This document shows, in pieces, positions 34,925 to 42,681 of a stretch of DNA of 57,725 bases (within the stretch, counting starts at the first letter, position 1; each line of letters starts with the position of its first letter). The position numbers and the translations under genes were made by a program. A model generated the notes under the pieces. It saw only the letters and a list, made by a program, of their open reading frames with translations. It was not told the DNA's origin and searched no databases. Source of the DNA: an uncultured Christensenella sp. (GTDB lineage: Bacteria; Bacillota; Clostridia; Christensenellales; DTU072); assembly GCA_905210905.1 (NCBI GenBank), contig CAJLYQ010000004.1, positions 1 to 57,725 on the forward strand. The letters run 5' to 3'.

Positions 34925-35227
34925 TTATTTTTTAATTCTGGTCGCGCATTTTGCGTTCATCATTACGTCGTTTACGAGTATGCTGGTCGCTCCGCAGTAA
35001 CCGTCGGAGTTGTAGATACAGGTTGCGTCGCACTTAACCGCGCTCGGAGCGTCGCTTAAAAGTTCGTCCGCGGCTTCGAGTTCTCGAAAGGTTTGTTCGA
35101 GCGCGCCGCCGGCGCGTTTTATTTTGCTTTCGCATACGCCTTTATCGTTTATACCGATTACACCGGCGTTGCAATGGCATTTTAAGTTATGTTGACAATT
35201 ACTCGTGGTACATTTAAGTTGCATCAT
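34925..35227 (-). CDS. Two-copy DUF1540 cysteine-rich protein
   Basis: The 100-residue protein has two DUF1540 units, about residues 1-35 and 62-98. Each shows the pattern C-x4-C-x4...C-x-A or G-x-I-x-I/V...C: LKCTTSNCQHNLKCHCNAGVIGI in the first and VKCDATCIYNSDGYCGATSILV in the second. The cysteines and a His suggest metal binding. The family is common in Clostridia and some Bacillus spore-forming relatives, with no established function. The linker is acidic and helical. Start follows AAGGAG; two ATGs are adjacent at 35227 and 35224. Confidence 0.8.
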   Translation of the reverse strand: MMQLKCTTSNCQHNLKCHCNAGVIGINDKGVCESKIKRAGGALEQTFRELEAADELLSDAPSAVKCDATCIYNSDGYCGATSILVNDVMMNAKCATRIKK

Positions 35228-35283
35228 AGCGTTTTTTCTCCTTTTACGCTCGTAGTATCTTTATTCCGTCGAGTTTTATTCAT

Positions 35284-35312
35284 TTGACAAAAAACGGTTT
35301 TTTTAATATAAT
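35284..35312 (+). promoter_or_regulatory. rplI: Promoter of rplI
   Basis: TTGACA (35284-35289) and TATAAT (35307-35312) are perfect consensus boxes 17 bases apart. The leader is about 35 bases with GGGAGAGG before the ATG at 35352. Confidence 0.85.
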
Positions 35313-35351
35313 CGTTGTTAATCGAATAAATTCAGGGAGAGGCGGTAAAAA

Positions 35352-35792
35352 ATGAAAGTTATACTCTTACAAGACGTTAAACCCATAGGGAAGAAAGGTG
35401 ACATTGCCGAAGTAAACGACGGATACGCTAAAAACTATCTTATTCCTAAAAAAATGGCGCAGATGGCGACCAAAGACGCACAAAACGAACGCAAACAGAA
35501 AATAGCCAACGAAGAAAAGCGCAAAGCGGAAGAAAAAGCGGAAGCGCTCGCTTTACACGCTAAACTGAACGGCATTGCGGTTAAAGTTCCCGTAAGATGT
35601 TTCGAAGGAAAAATGTACGGCAGCGTAACCACCGCGGACGTGGCGGACGCGCTCGGCAAACTCGGTTATACCGTAGACAAAAAGAAGATCACGGTTCCTT
35701 CCGGCATTAAAAACGTAGGCGAATACGACGCGGAAGTATGGTGCTATAAAGAAACCGTGGCGAAAATCAAAATCGCCGTCGTTGCGGAATAA
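35352..35792 (+). CDS. rplI: 50S ribosomal protein L9
   Basis: The 146-residue protein is standard L9: N-terminal RNA-binding domain MKVILLQDVKPIGKKGDIAEVNDGYAKNYLIPKK, a long charged connecting helix (about 40-75) and the C-terminal domain. It binds 23S rRNA near the L1 stalk and limits ribosome slippage. In many Firmicutes it lies beside dnaB/C or yybT (gdpP); here it is a single-gene unit with its own perfect promoter and terminator. Confidence 0.96.
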   Translation: MKVILLQDVKPIGKKGDIAEVNDGYAKNYLIPKKMAQMATKDAQNERKQKIANEEKRKAEEKAEALALHAKLNGIAVKVPVRCFEGKMYGSVTTADVADALGKLGYTVDKKKITVPSGIKNVGEYDAEVWCYKETVAKIKIAVVAE

Positions 35793-35813
35793 TCCTTATT
35801 TTTCTACGAAAAA

Positions 35814-35841
35814 GCGACCCGTAAAAATCGGGTCGTTTTTT
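35814..35841 (+). terminator. rplI terminator
   Basis: CGACCC pairs with GGGTCG around a short loop and is followed by TTTTTT, 22 bases past the rplI stop. Confidence 0.85.
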
Positions 35842-35878
35842 ATACCGTTTTTTTCTATTCTTATAACAGTATGAAATA

Positions 35879-35907
35879 TTTACAAAAACGCGATTATGCG
35901 TTATAAT
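35879..35907 (+). promoter_or_regulatory. Promoter placed directly at the start codon (leaderless candidate)
   Basis: TTTACA (35879-35884) and TATAAT (35902-35907) are 17 bases apart. Transcription would begin near 35914, only about 3 bases before the chosen ATG at 35917. There is no ribosome binding site, so the message would be leaderless or nearly so. Confidence 0.6.
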
Positions 35908-35916
35908 TGTATGCAA

Positions 35917-37518
35917 ATGAAGAAAAAAACAACTATAGCGATACTATTTGCGATAATTACGGTTATTTCCACGCTTACCGCTACGGCTTGTTCGGACGGC
36001 AAACTTCCGTCCGACCTCGTAATCAAGGCAGAAGACGTGACGGGTGCGCCGAGCGGCGAATATTATCTTCCCTACGAAATAGAAAAATACAACGAATACT
36101 CACGGGAGTACGACTTGTCGATAAGCGTACACGTTTACGAAGTGCCATCGAACGCGTCCGTCGTCGTAAACAACAATCGTACCATTCAAGTAGAAAAAGA
36201 GCATACCTACGCGGTCGTGGTCAGAGTGGACGGCAAGGTAGACAGCAAGCAAAAAACTTTCTTCGTCGAAGCGGAAAAAGGCAACCGTACCATCACGTTT
36301 ATGCACGACAAAAACGACGTGGTGAAGTCCTTTACCCTGCCCTACGGCGGCAGTCTGGATTATTCGCAAATACCCGAACTCGAAGATCGTTATCCTTCGT
36401 CCGACGAAGGACATTACACCGTTATACTTTCCAAACGCTGGGTCGTGTACGAAGAAAAGGACGTTCCTCGCGCGCTTACGGCGGAAGATCTGACGAACGT
36501 AACCGAAAACATACCCGTTTACAGCGATTACGAGTACGAAACGATAGCCAAAAAGTTTACTATGAAGTTCGATTCGGACGGCGGAAGCAAAATAGCGGAT
36601 TTTAACGGCGACGCAGACAGCGTCGCGCCTATGCCGACGGAAAAACCGATAAAAACAGGTTACACTTTCGTCGGGTGGTTCGACGACGAGAAAAGAACGG
36701 TTTTTCACGACTGGAAATCCGGCGAAAAAATGACTAAAGACGTCACCCTTTACGCAAAATTCGTCAAAAACACCGTTTCTCCCACTCCCGACGGGTATTT
36801 CACTTATACCTTGAAAGAAGACGACTACGGCAACGAATATTACGAAATCGCCGCCCGCGACAGAGATATATTGAGCGGAAATCTCGTTCTTCCCAACAAT
36901 CACGACGGTTTGCCCGTAAGGGATATGACGGAAAAAGCCTTTGAAAAAACTTCGGTTACGAGCGTGGTTATTCCCGATATTTATATGCTGAAAAATCAGC
37001 GCGCGTTTGCCGAATGTAAGGTCCTTACCGAAGTAACATTCGAAGAAAACGCCGTGGCGGATAATCTCGCGTCAAAGTTTTTCTATCAGTGCGTCGCTCT
37101 CCGCTCGGTTAATCTTCCGAAAAACATACTTATTATCCGCAACGAAGCGTTCCGTAACTGTCTGTCCCTTACCGAAATAACCCTGCCCGAATCCCTGCAA
37201 TCCATAAGCGGATACGCTTTCGCCGGGTGCGTTTCCCTTACCGAAATAAATCTTCCGGACAGCGTCCGCAACGTGGGCGAATACGCTTTCTACGGTTGCT
37301 CGCAACTATCCGAAGTTCTCCTTTCCGACGACAGTGCGCTCGGCACGCTCGAAGATACCTGTTTTTCAGACACTGCGATTACCGAAATCACTTTGCCCTA
37401 CGCGCTTAAAGGGAAAAAACTTCTCGCAAATACGGGAATCAAAGTAAACTACTATCCCGAAAAACAAAAACCGTCGGACGAAGAAAACTCCGACCCCGCT
37501 CCGTCCGAAAACGAATAA
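35917..37518 (+). CDS. Lipoprotein with InlB-type repeat and BspA-like leucine-rich repeats
   Basis: The 533-residue protein (start taken at 35917) has a signal peptide with lipobox LTATAC (C25). A beta-rich region follows, then one Flg_new/Listeria-Bacteroides repeat at about 217-285 (MKFDSDGG ... TGYTFVGWFDDEK ... VTLYAKF), then five or six LRR_5 (BspA-like) repeats at about 295-500 with the pattern LTEITLPESLQSISGYAFAGC. The tail is Pro/Asp/Glu rich. Such proteins sit on the outer face of the membrane and often mediate adhesion or protein contacts. An ATG 21 bases upstream is in frame, but it would put the promoter -10 box inside the gene and spoil the signal peptide. Confidence 0.85.
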   Translation: MKKKTTIAILFAIITVISTLTATACSDGKLPSDLVIKAEDVTGAPSGEYYLPYEIEKYNEYSREYDLSISVHVYEVPSNASVVVNNNRTIQVEKEHTYAVVVRVDGKVDSKQKTFFVEAEKGNRTITFMHDKNDVVKSFTLPYGGSLDYSQIPELEDRYPSSDEGHYTVILSKRWVVYEEKDVPRALTAEDLTNVTENIPVYSDYEYETIAKKFTMKFDSDGGSKIADFNGDADSVAPMPTEKPIKTGYTFVGWFDDEKRTVFHDWKSGEKMTKDVTLYAKFVKNTVSPTPDGYFTYTLKEDDYGNEYYEIAARDRDILSGNLVLPNNHDGLPVRDMTEKAFEKTSVTSVVIPDIYMLKNQRAFAECKVLTEVTFEENAVADNLASKFFYQCVALRSVNLPKNILIIRNEAFRNCLSLTEITLPESLQSISGYAFAGCVSLTEINLPDSVRNVGEYAFYGCSQLSEVLLSDDSALGTLEDTCFSDTAITEITLPYALKGKKLLANTGIKVNYYPEKQKPSDEENSDPAPSENE

Positions 37519-37560
37519 TCGAACGAAACGGACGAACGATTAGGTAAAAATACAACAAAA

Positions 37561-37585
37561 AAGCACGCTCTCCAAGAACGTGCTT
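37561..37585. terminator. Bidirectional terminator, mainly for secG
   Basis: AAGCACG pairs with CGTGCTT around an 11-base loop. On the minus strand it is followed by TTTT, 28 bases past the secG stop; an A/T run is present on the other side too. Confidence 0.75.
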
Positions 37586-37612
37586 GATTTTTTAATTAAC
37601 CGCGATTTCGTA

Positions 37613-37912
37613 TCAGTTGGTCGACTGAAGAAGAACCTGGAATACGAAGAACAAAATCGAGAAAAGAAGCATACTCGACGCCACGATTACGGTAGCGAGT
37701 TTGAACTTTCCGTCGATGCTTCTGGACTTATGGTTGCCGAAGAAAGTGTCGCTTCCGCCGGTAATTGCGCCCATTCCGTTGTCTTCATTGCCGCGTTGCA
37801 TCAAAACGATGGCGATCATCGCGATAGCGGCGAGAACGAGAAGTACCATAAACACGATACAGAATACAAAGTATACGTCAGACGCGGCGGTCGCCGCAAT
37901 AAATCCGAACAT
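37613..37912 (-). CDS. secG: Preprotein translocase subunit SecG
   Basis: The 99-residue protein has two hydrophobic helices (about 8-35 and 70-95) joined by the conserved cytoplasmic loop VLMQRGNEDNGMGAITGGSDTFFG. SecG is the accessory membrane subunit of the SecYEG channel. The ATG at 37912 lies 9 bases after AAGGAG and is preferred over an in-frame TTG three codons earlier. In many Firmicutes secG is followed by rnr and smpB; here it is alone. Confidence 0.93.
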   Translation of the reverse strand: MFGFIAATAASDVYFVFCIVFMVLLVLAAIAMIAIVLMQRGNEDNGMGAITGGSDTFFGNHKSRSIDGKFKLATVIVASSMLLFSILFFVFQVLLQSTN

Positions 37913-37954
37913 TATAATCAACTCCTTAAAGTAAATAACTATTTTTGCTAATCC

Positions 37955-37983
37955 ATTCTAACATAAGAAAACGATTATGACAA
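37955..37983 (-). promoter_or_regulatory. secG: Promoter of secG
   Basis: On the minus strand TTGTCA (37983-37978) and TAGAAT (37960-37955) are 17 bases apart, about 40 bases before the start. Confidence 0.7.
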
Positions 37984-38027
37984 GCGTTTTTTACGTTTTT
38001 GACGAATATTAGTTTTTTTCGACAAAA

Positions 38028-38972
38028 TCAATAGAAAGTCGTGACGACGTCTTCGGGGTTCGGTTCTGCCGCTTTTTCGAATTTCATAGCGAGAAGAACC
38101 GGTCCTTCTCCGCCGTAAACTTTGTGTTTCGTAATGCAGATTTTGGCGGTAAGAATATACCATTCTCCCGTGGAAAAAACACGAGAACCGTTATGTTCGC
38201 ATACCAAACCGCAGTATTTGGTATCCGCTTCACAGCAAGTCATTATATGCCTGCCTACTACGACGGTGCTTTTGCCGAGCGAGCGGTCGTAGGCGGTTAC
38301 GCACAAAAATCTAACGGTTTTGCCGTGGAACGACTTCATATTTTCCGTGAGTTCGCGATAAAAATACGCGTAGTCGCGGTCGGCGATTTCCACTACGGGA
38401 GCGTTGACGTCGAAAGGAAGCGGATCGACGATATCGTCCCTTTCTATAAGCCCTTTCTCGTTTTCGTAGATAATATCGTTGTTTCTCGATATTCCGCGCA
38501 CGATTTTATGATAAGGCATTTTGTCTTCGCCTTTTTTGAAACGGTTAAACACGATAAGATCGGCGTACTGAATTTTATCGAATACGAGTTGACGCATATT
38601 CGCGTTAAAAATCTGTATCGTGGTGCAATCGAAGATCGTCATCAGTTGGCAAATAACCCAATTGTCCGGAAGCGCGTCGAGAAAATCGCCTACTTCCCAC
38701 ATACCGTTGTATTCTACGAAAACTCTGGTAAAATCCCCTTCCTTTTCGATTGCCGACAGTTTTTCGACGGTAAGGGCGGTTTTTTCCAACCGATAAACGG
38801 TGACGGACTTCATCGCCTTTTCGTCGTACTCTTCTTCTCCGTCTTCAAACACAAGCAAAGCCGTGTTTTCGCCCGTATCGAGTTCTTCACTCTTAAGCGC
38901 GTTTGAAATAAAGGTCGTTTTTCCCGCTTCGAGAAATCCGCAGAAAAAATATACGCCTATTTCGTTAGCCAT
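38028..38972 (-). CDS. Fusion of CobW-like GTPase domain with DUF1980/TIGR03943 C-terminal domain
   Basis: The 314-residue protein starts (38972, after AAGGAG) with a G3E P-loop GFLEAGKTTF (residues 9-18) and a GTPase-like domain to about 190, but it lacks the GCxCC metal motif of CobW proteins. From about 195 to 300 it resembles the C-terminal domain of YcgQ-like TIGR03943/DUF1980 proteins: VEIADRDYAYFYRELTENM, GKTVRFLCVTAYD, and VVVGRHIMTCCEADTKYCGLVCE with the conserved MTCC-x-AD motif. TIGR03943 proteins accompany YcgR-type permeases thought to move metals. The fusion suggests a GTP-driven metal-delivery partner for such a system. It follows the His/Cys-rich CobW gene by 14 bases and is surely cotranscribed. 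Confidence 0.75.
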   Translation of the reverse strand: MANEIGVYFFCGFLEAGKTTFISNALKSEELDTGENTALLVFEDGEEEYDEKAMKSVTVYRLEKTALTVEKLSAIEKEGDFTRVFVEYNGMWEVGDFLDALPDNWVICQLMTIFDCTTIQIFNANMRQLVFDKIQYADLIVFNRFKKGEDKMPYHKIVRGISRNNDIIYENEKGLIERDDIVDPLPFDVNAPVVEIADRDYAYFYRELTENMKSFHGKTVRFLCVTAYDRSLGKSTVVVGRHIMTCCEADTKYCGLVCEHNGSRVFSTGEWYILTAKICITKHKVYGGEGPVLLAMKFEKAAEPNPEDVVTTFY

Positions 38973-38986
38973 TTTTCGCTCCTTAA

Positions 38987-40114
38987 TTACAGTCCGAACG
39001 CCTTTTCGAGCGCGTCTTCTTTGATTTTGCTTCCGATTACGCAGATTTTGCCGATAACGTCCGCACTTCCCGAACGAACGTCCACGCCTTCGGGAACGTA
39101 GTCGAAATGCAACCAACCGTCCTTGCCCTTAACGATACCCTTCGCTCTGAGCACGATACCGAACTTTTCTTCGTCCGCAAGCGCGCGCAGTATTCCTTCG
39201 AGTTCTTCTTTGTCGAACGCCTTAGTCGTTTCTCTGCCCCAAGAAACGAAAACTTCGTCCGCGTGGTGGTGATGATGATGTTCGTGTTCGTGCTCTTCGT
39301 GATCGTGGCAGCAGCAGTGCTCGTCTTCATCATCGTGGTGATGATGCTCGTGTTCGTCTTCGTCGTGATCGTGGCAGCAGCAATGTTCGTCTTCGTCATC
39401 GTGGTGATGGTGATGGTGTTCGTGTTCTTCGTGATCGTGGCAGCAGCAATGCTCGTCTTCATCGTCGTGGTGATGATGATGTTCGTGTTCTTCGCCGAGA
39501 AGTTCTCCTGTCATTTTTTTCAGGGAAGAGCGTTTTTCCATAGCGGCGAGAACGTCTTTGCCGTCGATTTCGGCAAGGGGGGTGGCTACGATCGTCGCTT
39601 CGGGGTTATGTTCTTTCACGAAAGCGAGCGCGGCCGCGATTTTTTCTTCGGACGCGTCGTCGGTGTGGCTAAGTACCACGCAGTCGGCGTTTTCCAGTTG
39701 GTCAAGGAAGAATTCGCCGAAGTTTTTCGCGTACATAAGGCATTTTTTTGCGTTTATGATAGTGGTTTTGGAATTGATTTCGATATTATCCAAACCTCTT
39801 TCCACCGCTTTTTCGACGTCGCTGAGTTTGCCTACGCCCGACGGTTCGATAACTATTCTGTCGGGGGAGAATTTTTCGGTGACTTGTTTAAGCGCTTTGG
39901 CGAAGTCGCCTACAAGACTGCAACAAATGCAACCGCTGTTCATTTCGGTGATTTCTATACCCGCGTCGCGGAGAAAACCGCCGTCTATACCGATTTCGCC
40001 GAATTCGTTTTCTATAAGCACGACTTTTTCGCCTTGATAGGCTTCTTTGACGAGTTTTTTTATGAGTGTGGTTTTACCTGCGCCGAGAAAACCCGAAAAA
40101 ATATCTATTTTCAT
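38987..40114 (-). CDS. CobW/ZNG1-type GTP-dependent metallochaperone with His/Cys/Asp repeats
   Basis: The 375-residue protein has the G3E GTPase domain: P-loop GFLGAGKTT (residues 8-16), the metal-binding GCICCS motif near 61-66, and SHTDD in place of the usual NKxD. The insert at about 206-285 has 35 His and 9 Cys in some 80 residues, with three copies of DDEDEHCCCHDH. The CobW C-terminal domain follows. Such proteins hand zinc, cobalt or another divalent metal to target enzymes using GTP; the insert probably buffers metal. It starts behind AAGGAG and heads a two-gene operon with the CobW-DUF1980 fusion. No Zur box is evident, so the metal is not known. Confidence 0.9.
   Translation of the reverse strand: MKIDIFSGFLGAGKTTLIKKLVKEAYQGEKVVLIENEFGEIGIDGGFLRDAGIEITEMNSGCICCSLVGDFAKALKQVTEKFSPDRIVIEPSGVGKLSDVEKAVERGLDNIEINSKTTIINAKKCLMYAKNFGEFFLDQLENADCVVLSHTDDASEEKIAAALAFVKEHNPEATIVATPLAEIDGKDVLAAMEKRSSLKKMTGELLGEEHEHHHHHDDEDEHCCCHDHEEHEHHHHHHDDEDEHCCCHDHDEDEHEHHHHDDEDEHCCCHDHEEHEHEHHHHHHADEVFVSWGRETTKAFDKEELEGILRALADEEKFGIVLRAKGIVKGKDGWLHFDYVPEGVDVRSGSADVIGKICVIGSKIKEDALEKAFGL
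39258..39497 (-). repeat. In-frame tandem repeats encoding His/Cys/Asp metal-binding segment
   Basis: About 240 bases contain three imperfect copies of a unit of some 60-70 bases that encodes DDEDEHCCCHDH plus a run of His. The units differ in length by a few His or Glu codons, which suggests expansion and contraction by slippage or recombination while keeping frame. Confidence 0.85.
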
Positions 40115-40150
40115 TGTTTTTATCTCCTTTCAGTAAATAATATCAAGTTT

Positions 40151-40175
40151 TATACCTAAAAATATTTTTTGTCAA
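40151..40175 (-). promoter_or_regulatory. Probable promoter of the CobW operon
   Basis: TTGACA (40175-40170) overlaps the stop codon of the upstream UPF0173 gene. A -10 candidate is TATAAA (15-base spacer) or TAAAAC (17-base spacer), so the exact box is uncertain. Confidence 0.4.
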
Positions 40176-40843
40176 TCGATTTCAACGCTCTCGTTGGGGC
40201 GCAGAAGGACGGTTTTCGCCTTAACGAGCGAAGCGAATTTCTTTTCGTCCGCTTTTATCGGGGGAAACGTGTTGTAATGAATGGGAATTACCGCGTCGAA
40301 GTCGAAGTATTCGTTGCAGCAAACGGCGGCTTTTTCCACGTCCATAGTAAATCTTCCGCCTATGGGGATAAGCCCTATGGACGGGTTATAAAACCGTTTT
40401 ATCAAAGCCATATCGCCGAAAAGGTCGGTATCGCCTGCGTGGTAAATCGTTTTCTCTCCCGCTTTTATCACAAACCCGGCAGGTTCTCCGAGATAGACTC
40501 CCTTGTCGGACGAAGAATGTACCGCCGGCACTAACGTAAACGATATATCGTCGAAACTAACCGTTCCGCCGAAGTTCATTCCAACGGTTTTCGTAAAACC
40601 TTTTTGGTTAAGGTAAGAACAGATTTCGACTATTCCTATAATCGTGGTGTTTTTGCCGGCTATCGAAGTAAGCGCGGTCGTATGGTCGTCGTGCCCGTGC
40701 GTCAGGGCGATAAAATCGGGGTGCATAAAGCGCGGATATTTGCGTATAACGGCGTCTGCGTCGCTCGTGAACGGGTCGATTACTATCACTTTTCCGTTAC
40801 GTTCGATCATTACGCACGCGTGTTCTATAAAAGTAAGTTTCAC
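40172..40843 (-). CDS. UPF0173 metal-dependent hydrolase (metallo-beta-lactamase fold)
   Basis: The 223-residue protein belongs to UPF0173: it starts MKLTFIEHACVMIE, has the metal-binding HGHDDH motif near 50-55, a further His in VPAVHSSSD (near 111) and HAGDTDLFGDM near 138-148, and the late HYNTFP near 195. These match the zinc/manganese ligands of the MBL fold. Relatives include UlaG-like lactonases, but the physiological substrate is unknown. The start is a GTG at 40843, 6 bases after GGAGG. It has its own promoter at 40888-40916. Confidence 0.9.
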   Translation of the reverse strand: MKLTFIEHACVMIERNGKVIVIDPFTSDADAVIRKYPRFMHPDFIALTHGHDDHTTALTSIAGKNTTIIGIVEICSYLNQKGFTKTVGMNFGGTVSFDDISFTLVPAVHSSSDKGVYLGEPAGFVIKAGEKTIYHAGDTDLFGDMALIKRFYNPSIGLIPIGGRFTMDVEKAAVCCNEYFDFDAVIPIHYNTFPPIKADEKKFASLVKAKTVLLRPNESVEID

Positions 40844-40887
40844 TGAAAACCTCCGTGACGTACGATTACGTCTTCTTTCGACAAAAA

Positions 40888-40916
40888 ATTATACCACAAA
40901 CGGCGCGTTTTTTCAA
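40888..40916 (-). promoter_or_regulatory. Promoter of the UPF0173 gene
   Basis: On the minus strand TTGAAA (40916-40911) and TATAAT (40893-40888) are 17 bases apart. Confidence 0.7.
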
Positions 40917-40943
40917 CCCGTTTTGCAAGCGGAGATAAATTAG

Positions 40944-40996
40944 TTTGCCTTTTTCGCATATTTTGTTATAATAATTTTTATACGGGAATATTTCCC
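40944..40996 (+). promoter_or_regulatory. glyA: Promoter and palindrome upstream of glyA
   Basis: TTTGCC (40944-40949) and TATAAT (40967-40972) are 17 bases apart. A perfect 13-base palindrome, GGGAATATTTCCC (40984-40996), lies in the leader, just after the predicted start of transcription, and could be an operator or a small hairpin. Confidence 0.5.
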
Positions 40997-41035
40997 CGAA
41001 ACGGCATAACGTATAATTACGAAAGAAGGTGTACA

Positions 41036-42181
41036 ATGAGCGTAGTTTTCGATTTAATTAAGAAAGAAGAAGAACGGCAAAAAAACAACGTAGAACTCAT
41101 CGCGAGCGAGAATTTTTGCAGCGAGGACGTAATGCGCGCGGTAGGAAGTTGCCTTACCAACAAGTATAGCGAAGGGTATCCCGGAAAGAGATACTACGGC
41201 GGTTGCGACGTCGTGGACGAGATAGAAAGTTATTGCCAAAAAACCTGGCAAAAAGTTTTTAACACCGACTACCACGTCAACGTTCAGCCGCACAGCGGTT
41301 CGAGCGCAAACCTTGCGGTTTATTTCGCTTTGCTTAACGTCGGCGACACCGTACTCAGTATGGAACTCAACAACGGCAGTCACCTGACGCACGGTTCGAG
41401 CGTGAACGCAAGCGGAAAACTTTACGATTTCCACTTCTACGGCGTGGACGAAAAAGGTTATATCGACTACGAAGACGCAAGAAGAAAGGCTCTCGAACTG
41501 AAACCGAAACTTATCGTAGCGGGAGCGAGCGCGTATTCGAGAATTATCGACTTCGAAAAGTTCGGCGCGATCGCAAAAGAATGCGGCGCGCTCTTAATGG
41601 TGGACATAGCGCATATCGCAGGGTTGGTCGCAACGGGCTATCACCCTACCCCCTTCGGATACGCCGACGTAGTGACAACCACAACGCACAAAACTCTCCG
41701 CGGACCGCGCGGCGGACTGATATTCTGTCGGCAGGAACTTGCGAAAAAAATCGACAGCGCGATTTTCCCGGGAATGCAGGGCGGACCGCTGCAACACGTA
41801 ATCGCCGGCAAAGCGATAGCGGCGGAAGAAGCGTTACGCCCCGAATATAAGGAATATATCGGCAACGTCGTCAAAAACTGCAAGATAATGGCGGACGAGT
41901 TCGTAAAAATGGGCTATAAAGTCGTTACCGGCGGGACGGACAATCACCTGTTTTTGGTAGATCTTACGGATAAAGGCGTAAGCGGAAAGCAGGTGCAGGA
42001 AGCGTGCGACGAACACGGCATAACGCTTAACAAGAACTGCGTGCCGAACGAAACCCGTTCTCCTATGCAGACGAGCGGAGTAAGAATAGGAACGGCGGCG
42101 ATGACCACAAAAGGGTTTACCGCGGAAAAGTTCATAGAAACCGCTCATAAAATAGACGAGATAATAAAAAACATACAATAA
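41036..42181 (+). CDS. glyA: Serine hydroxymethyltransferase
   Basis: The 381-residue PLP enzyme converts serine and THF to glycine and methylene-THF, feeding MetF. It begins with the family block VELIASENFCSEDVMRAVGS and KYSEGYPGKRYYGGC, and the PLP lysine lies in VVTTTTHKTLRGPRGG near 222. It is about 30 residues shorter than the common 410-residue form, the difference being at the C-terminus; all catalytic segments are present, so I regard it as functional. It is the first gene of a likely operon with two membrane proteins. Confidence 0.95.
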   Translation: MSVVFDLIKKEEERQKNNVELIASENFCSEDVMRAVGSCLTNKYSEGYPGKRYYGGCDVVDEIESYCQKTWQKVFNTDYHVNVQPHSGSSANLAVYFALLNVGDTVLSMELNNGSHLTHGSSVNASGKLYDFHFYGVDEKGYIDYEDARRKALELKPKLIVAGASAYSRIIDFEKFGAIAKECGALLMVDIAHIAGLVATGYHPTPFGYADVVTTTTHKTLRGPRGGLIFCRQELAKKIDSAIFPGMQGGPLQHVIAGKAIAAEEALRPEYKEYIGNVVKNCKIMADEFVKMGYKVVTGGTDNHLFLVDLTDKGVSGKQVQEACDEHGITLNKNCVPNETRSPMQTSGVRIGTAAMTTKGFTAEKFIETAHKIDEIIKNIQ

Positions 42182-42199
42182 CTGATCTTTGGAGGTATT

Positions 42200-42661
42200 A
42201 TGACTAATCTTGCTCCGCTGCTTGCGGTAAAAACGTGGCAATGGGTAGTTATCGCTATCGTGGCGGTAATCGTACTGTGCGTAATAATGCACTTCGTCAA
42301 CCGCGCGTTCAGAGTTAATTACAATCTTAACCTTTTCGGCGGCGGTTTTCTTATGCTTGTCGCCATAGGCGCGTGCGTAGGCGGATACTTTTTACTTAAA
42401 TCCGACAGCAAAGTAATAGCCTACGCGTTGTTTGCGGTGGCGGCTCTTTGCGTAATAATTACGCTCGTTTACGACATCAAAAAGTGCGGCGGAATGGGAC
42501 TCGTGGCGTTCCTTTGTCAGATACTTTTCTCCGTGGGTTCGCTTTTCCTGATTCTCGAATTCAAGCAAAACGGATATATCCGTAACTCCGCAAGCGAAGA
42601 CAGAATCGTTGCGAAAAAACGTCGTCAGAAAGGTTACGACGACTACGACGGTCGTTATTAA
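42200..42661 (+). CDS. Hypothetical four-helix membrane protein
   Basis: The 153-residue protein has four hydrophobic segments (about 12-32, 45-66, 70-90 and 95-118) and a basic, tyrosine-rich cytoplasmic tail (KKRRQKGYDDYDGRY). No family is recognised. It starts 5 bases after GGAGG, 18 bases past glyA, and precedes the DUF975 gene by 20 bases, so the three are probably cotranscribed. A role in membrane physiology can only be guessed. Confidence 0.7.
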   Translation: MTNLAPLLAVKTWQWVVIAIVAVIVLCVIMHFVNRAFRVNYNLNLFGGGFLMLVAIGACVGGYFLLKSDSKVIAYALFAVAALCVIITLVYDIKKCGGMGLVAFLCQILFSVGSLFLILEFKQNGYIRNSASEDRIVAKKRRQKGYDDYDGRY

Positions 42662-42681
42662 ACCGTATTAAGGAGATAAAA

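Noticed and set aside
40115..40171. Zur box upstream of the CobW operon
   Set aside because: No sequence close to the known Firmicute Zur palindrome is present, so zinc control was not claimed.
41036..42181. glyA truncated pseudogene
   Set aside because: It is about 30 residues short, but all catalytic segments are intact and the stop is followed by well-spaced genes.
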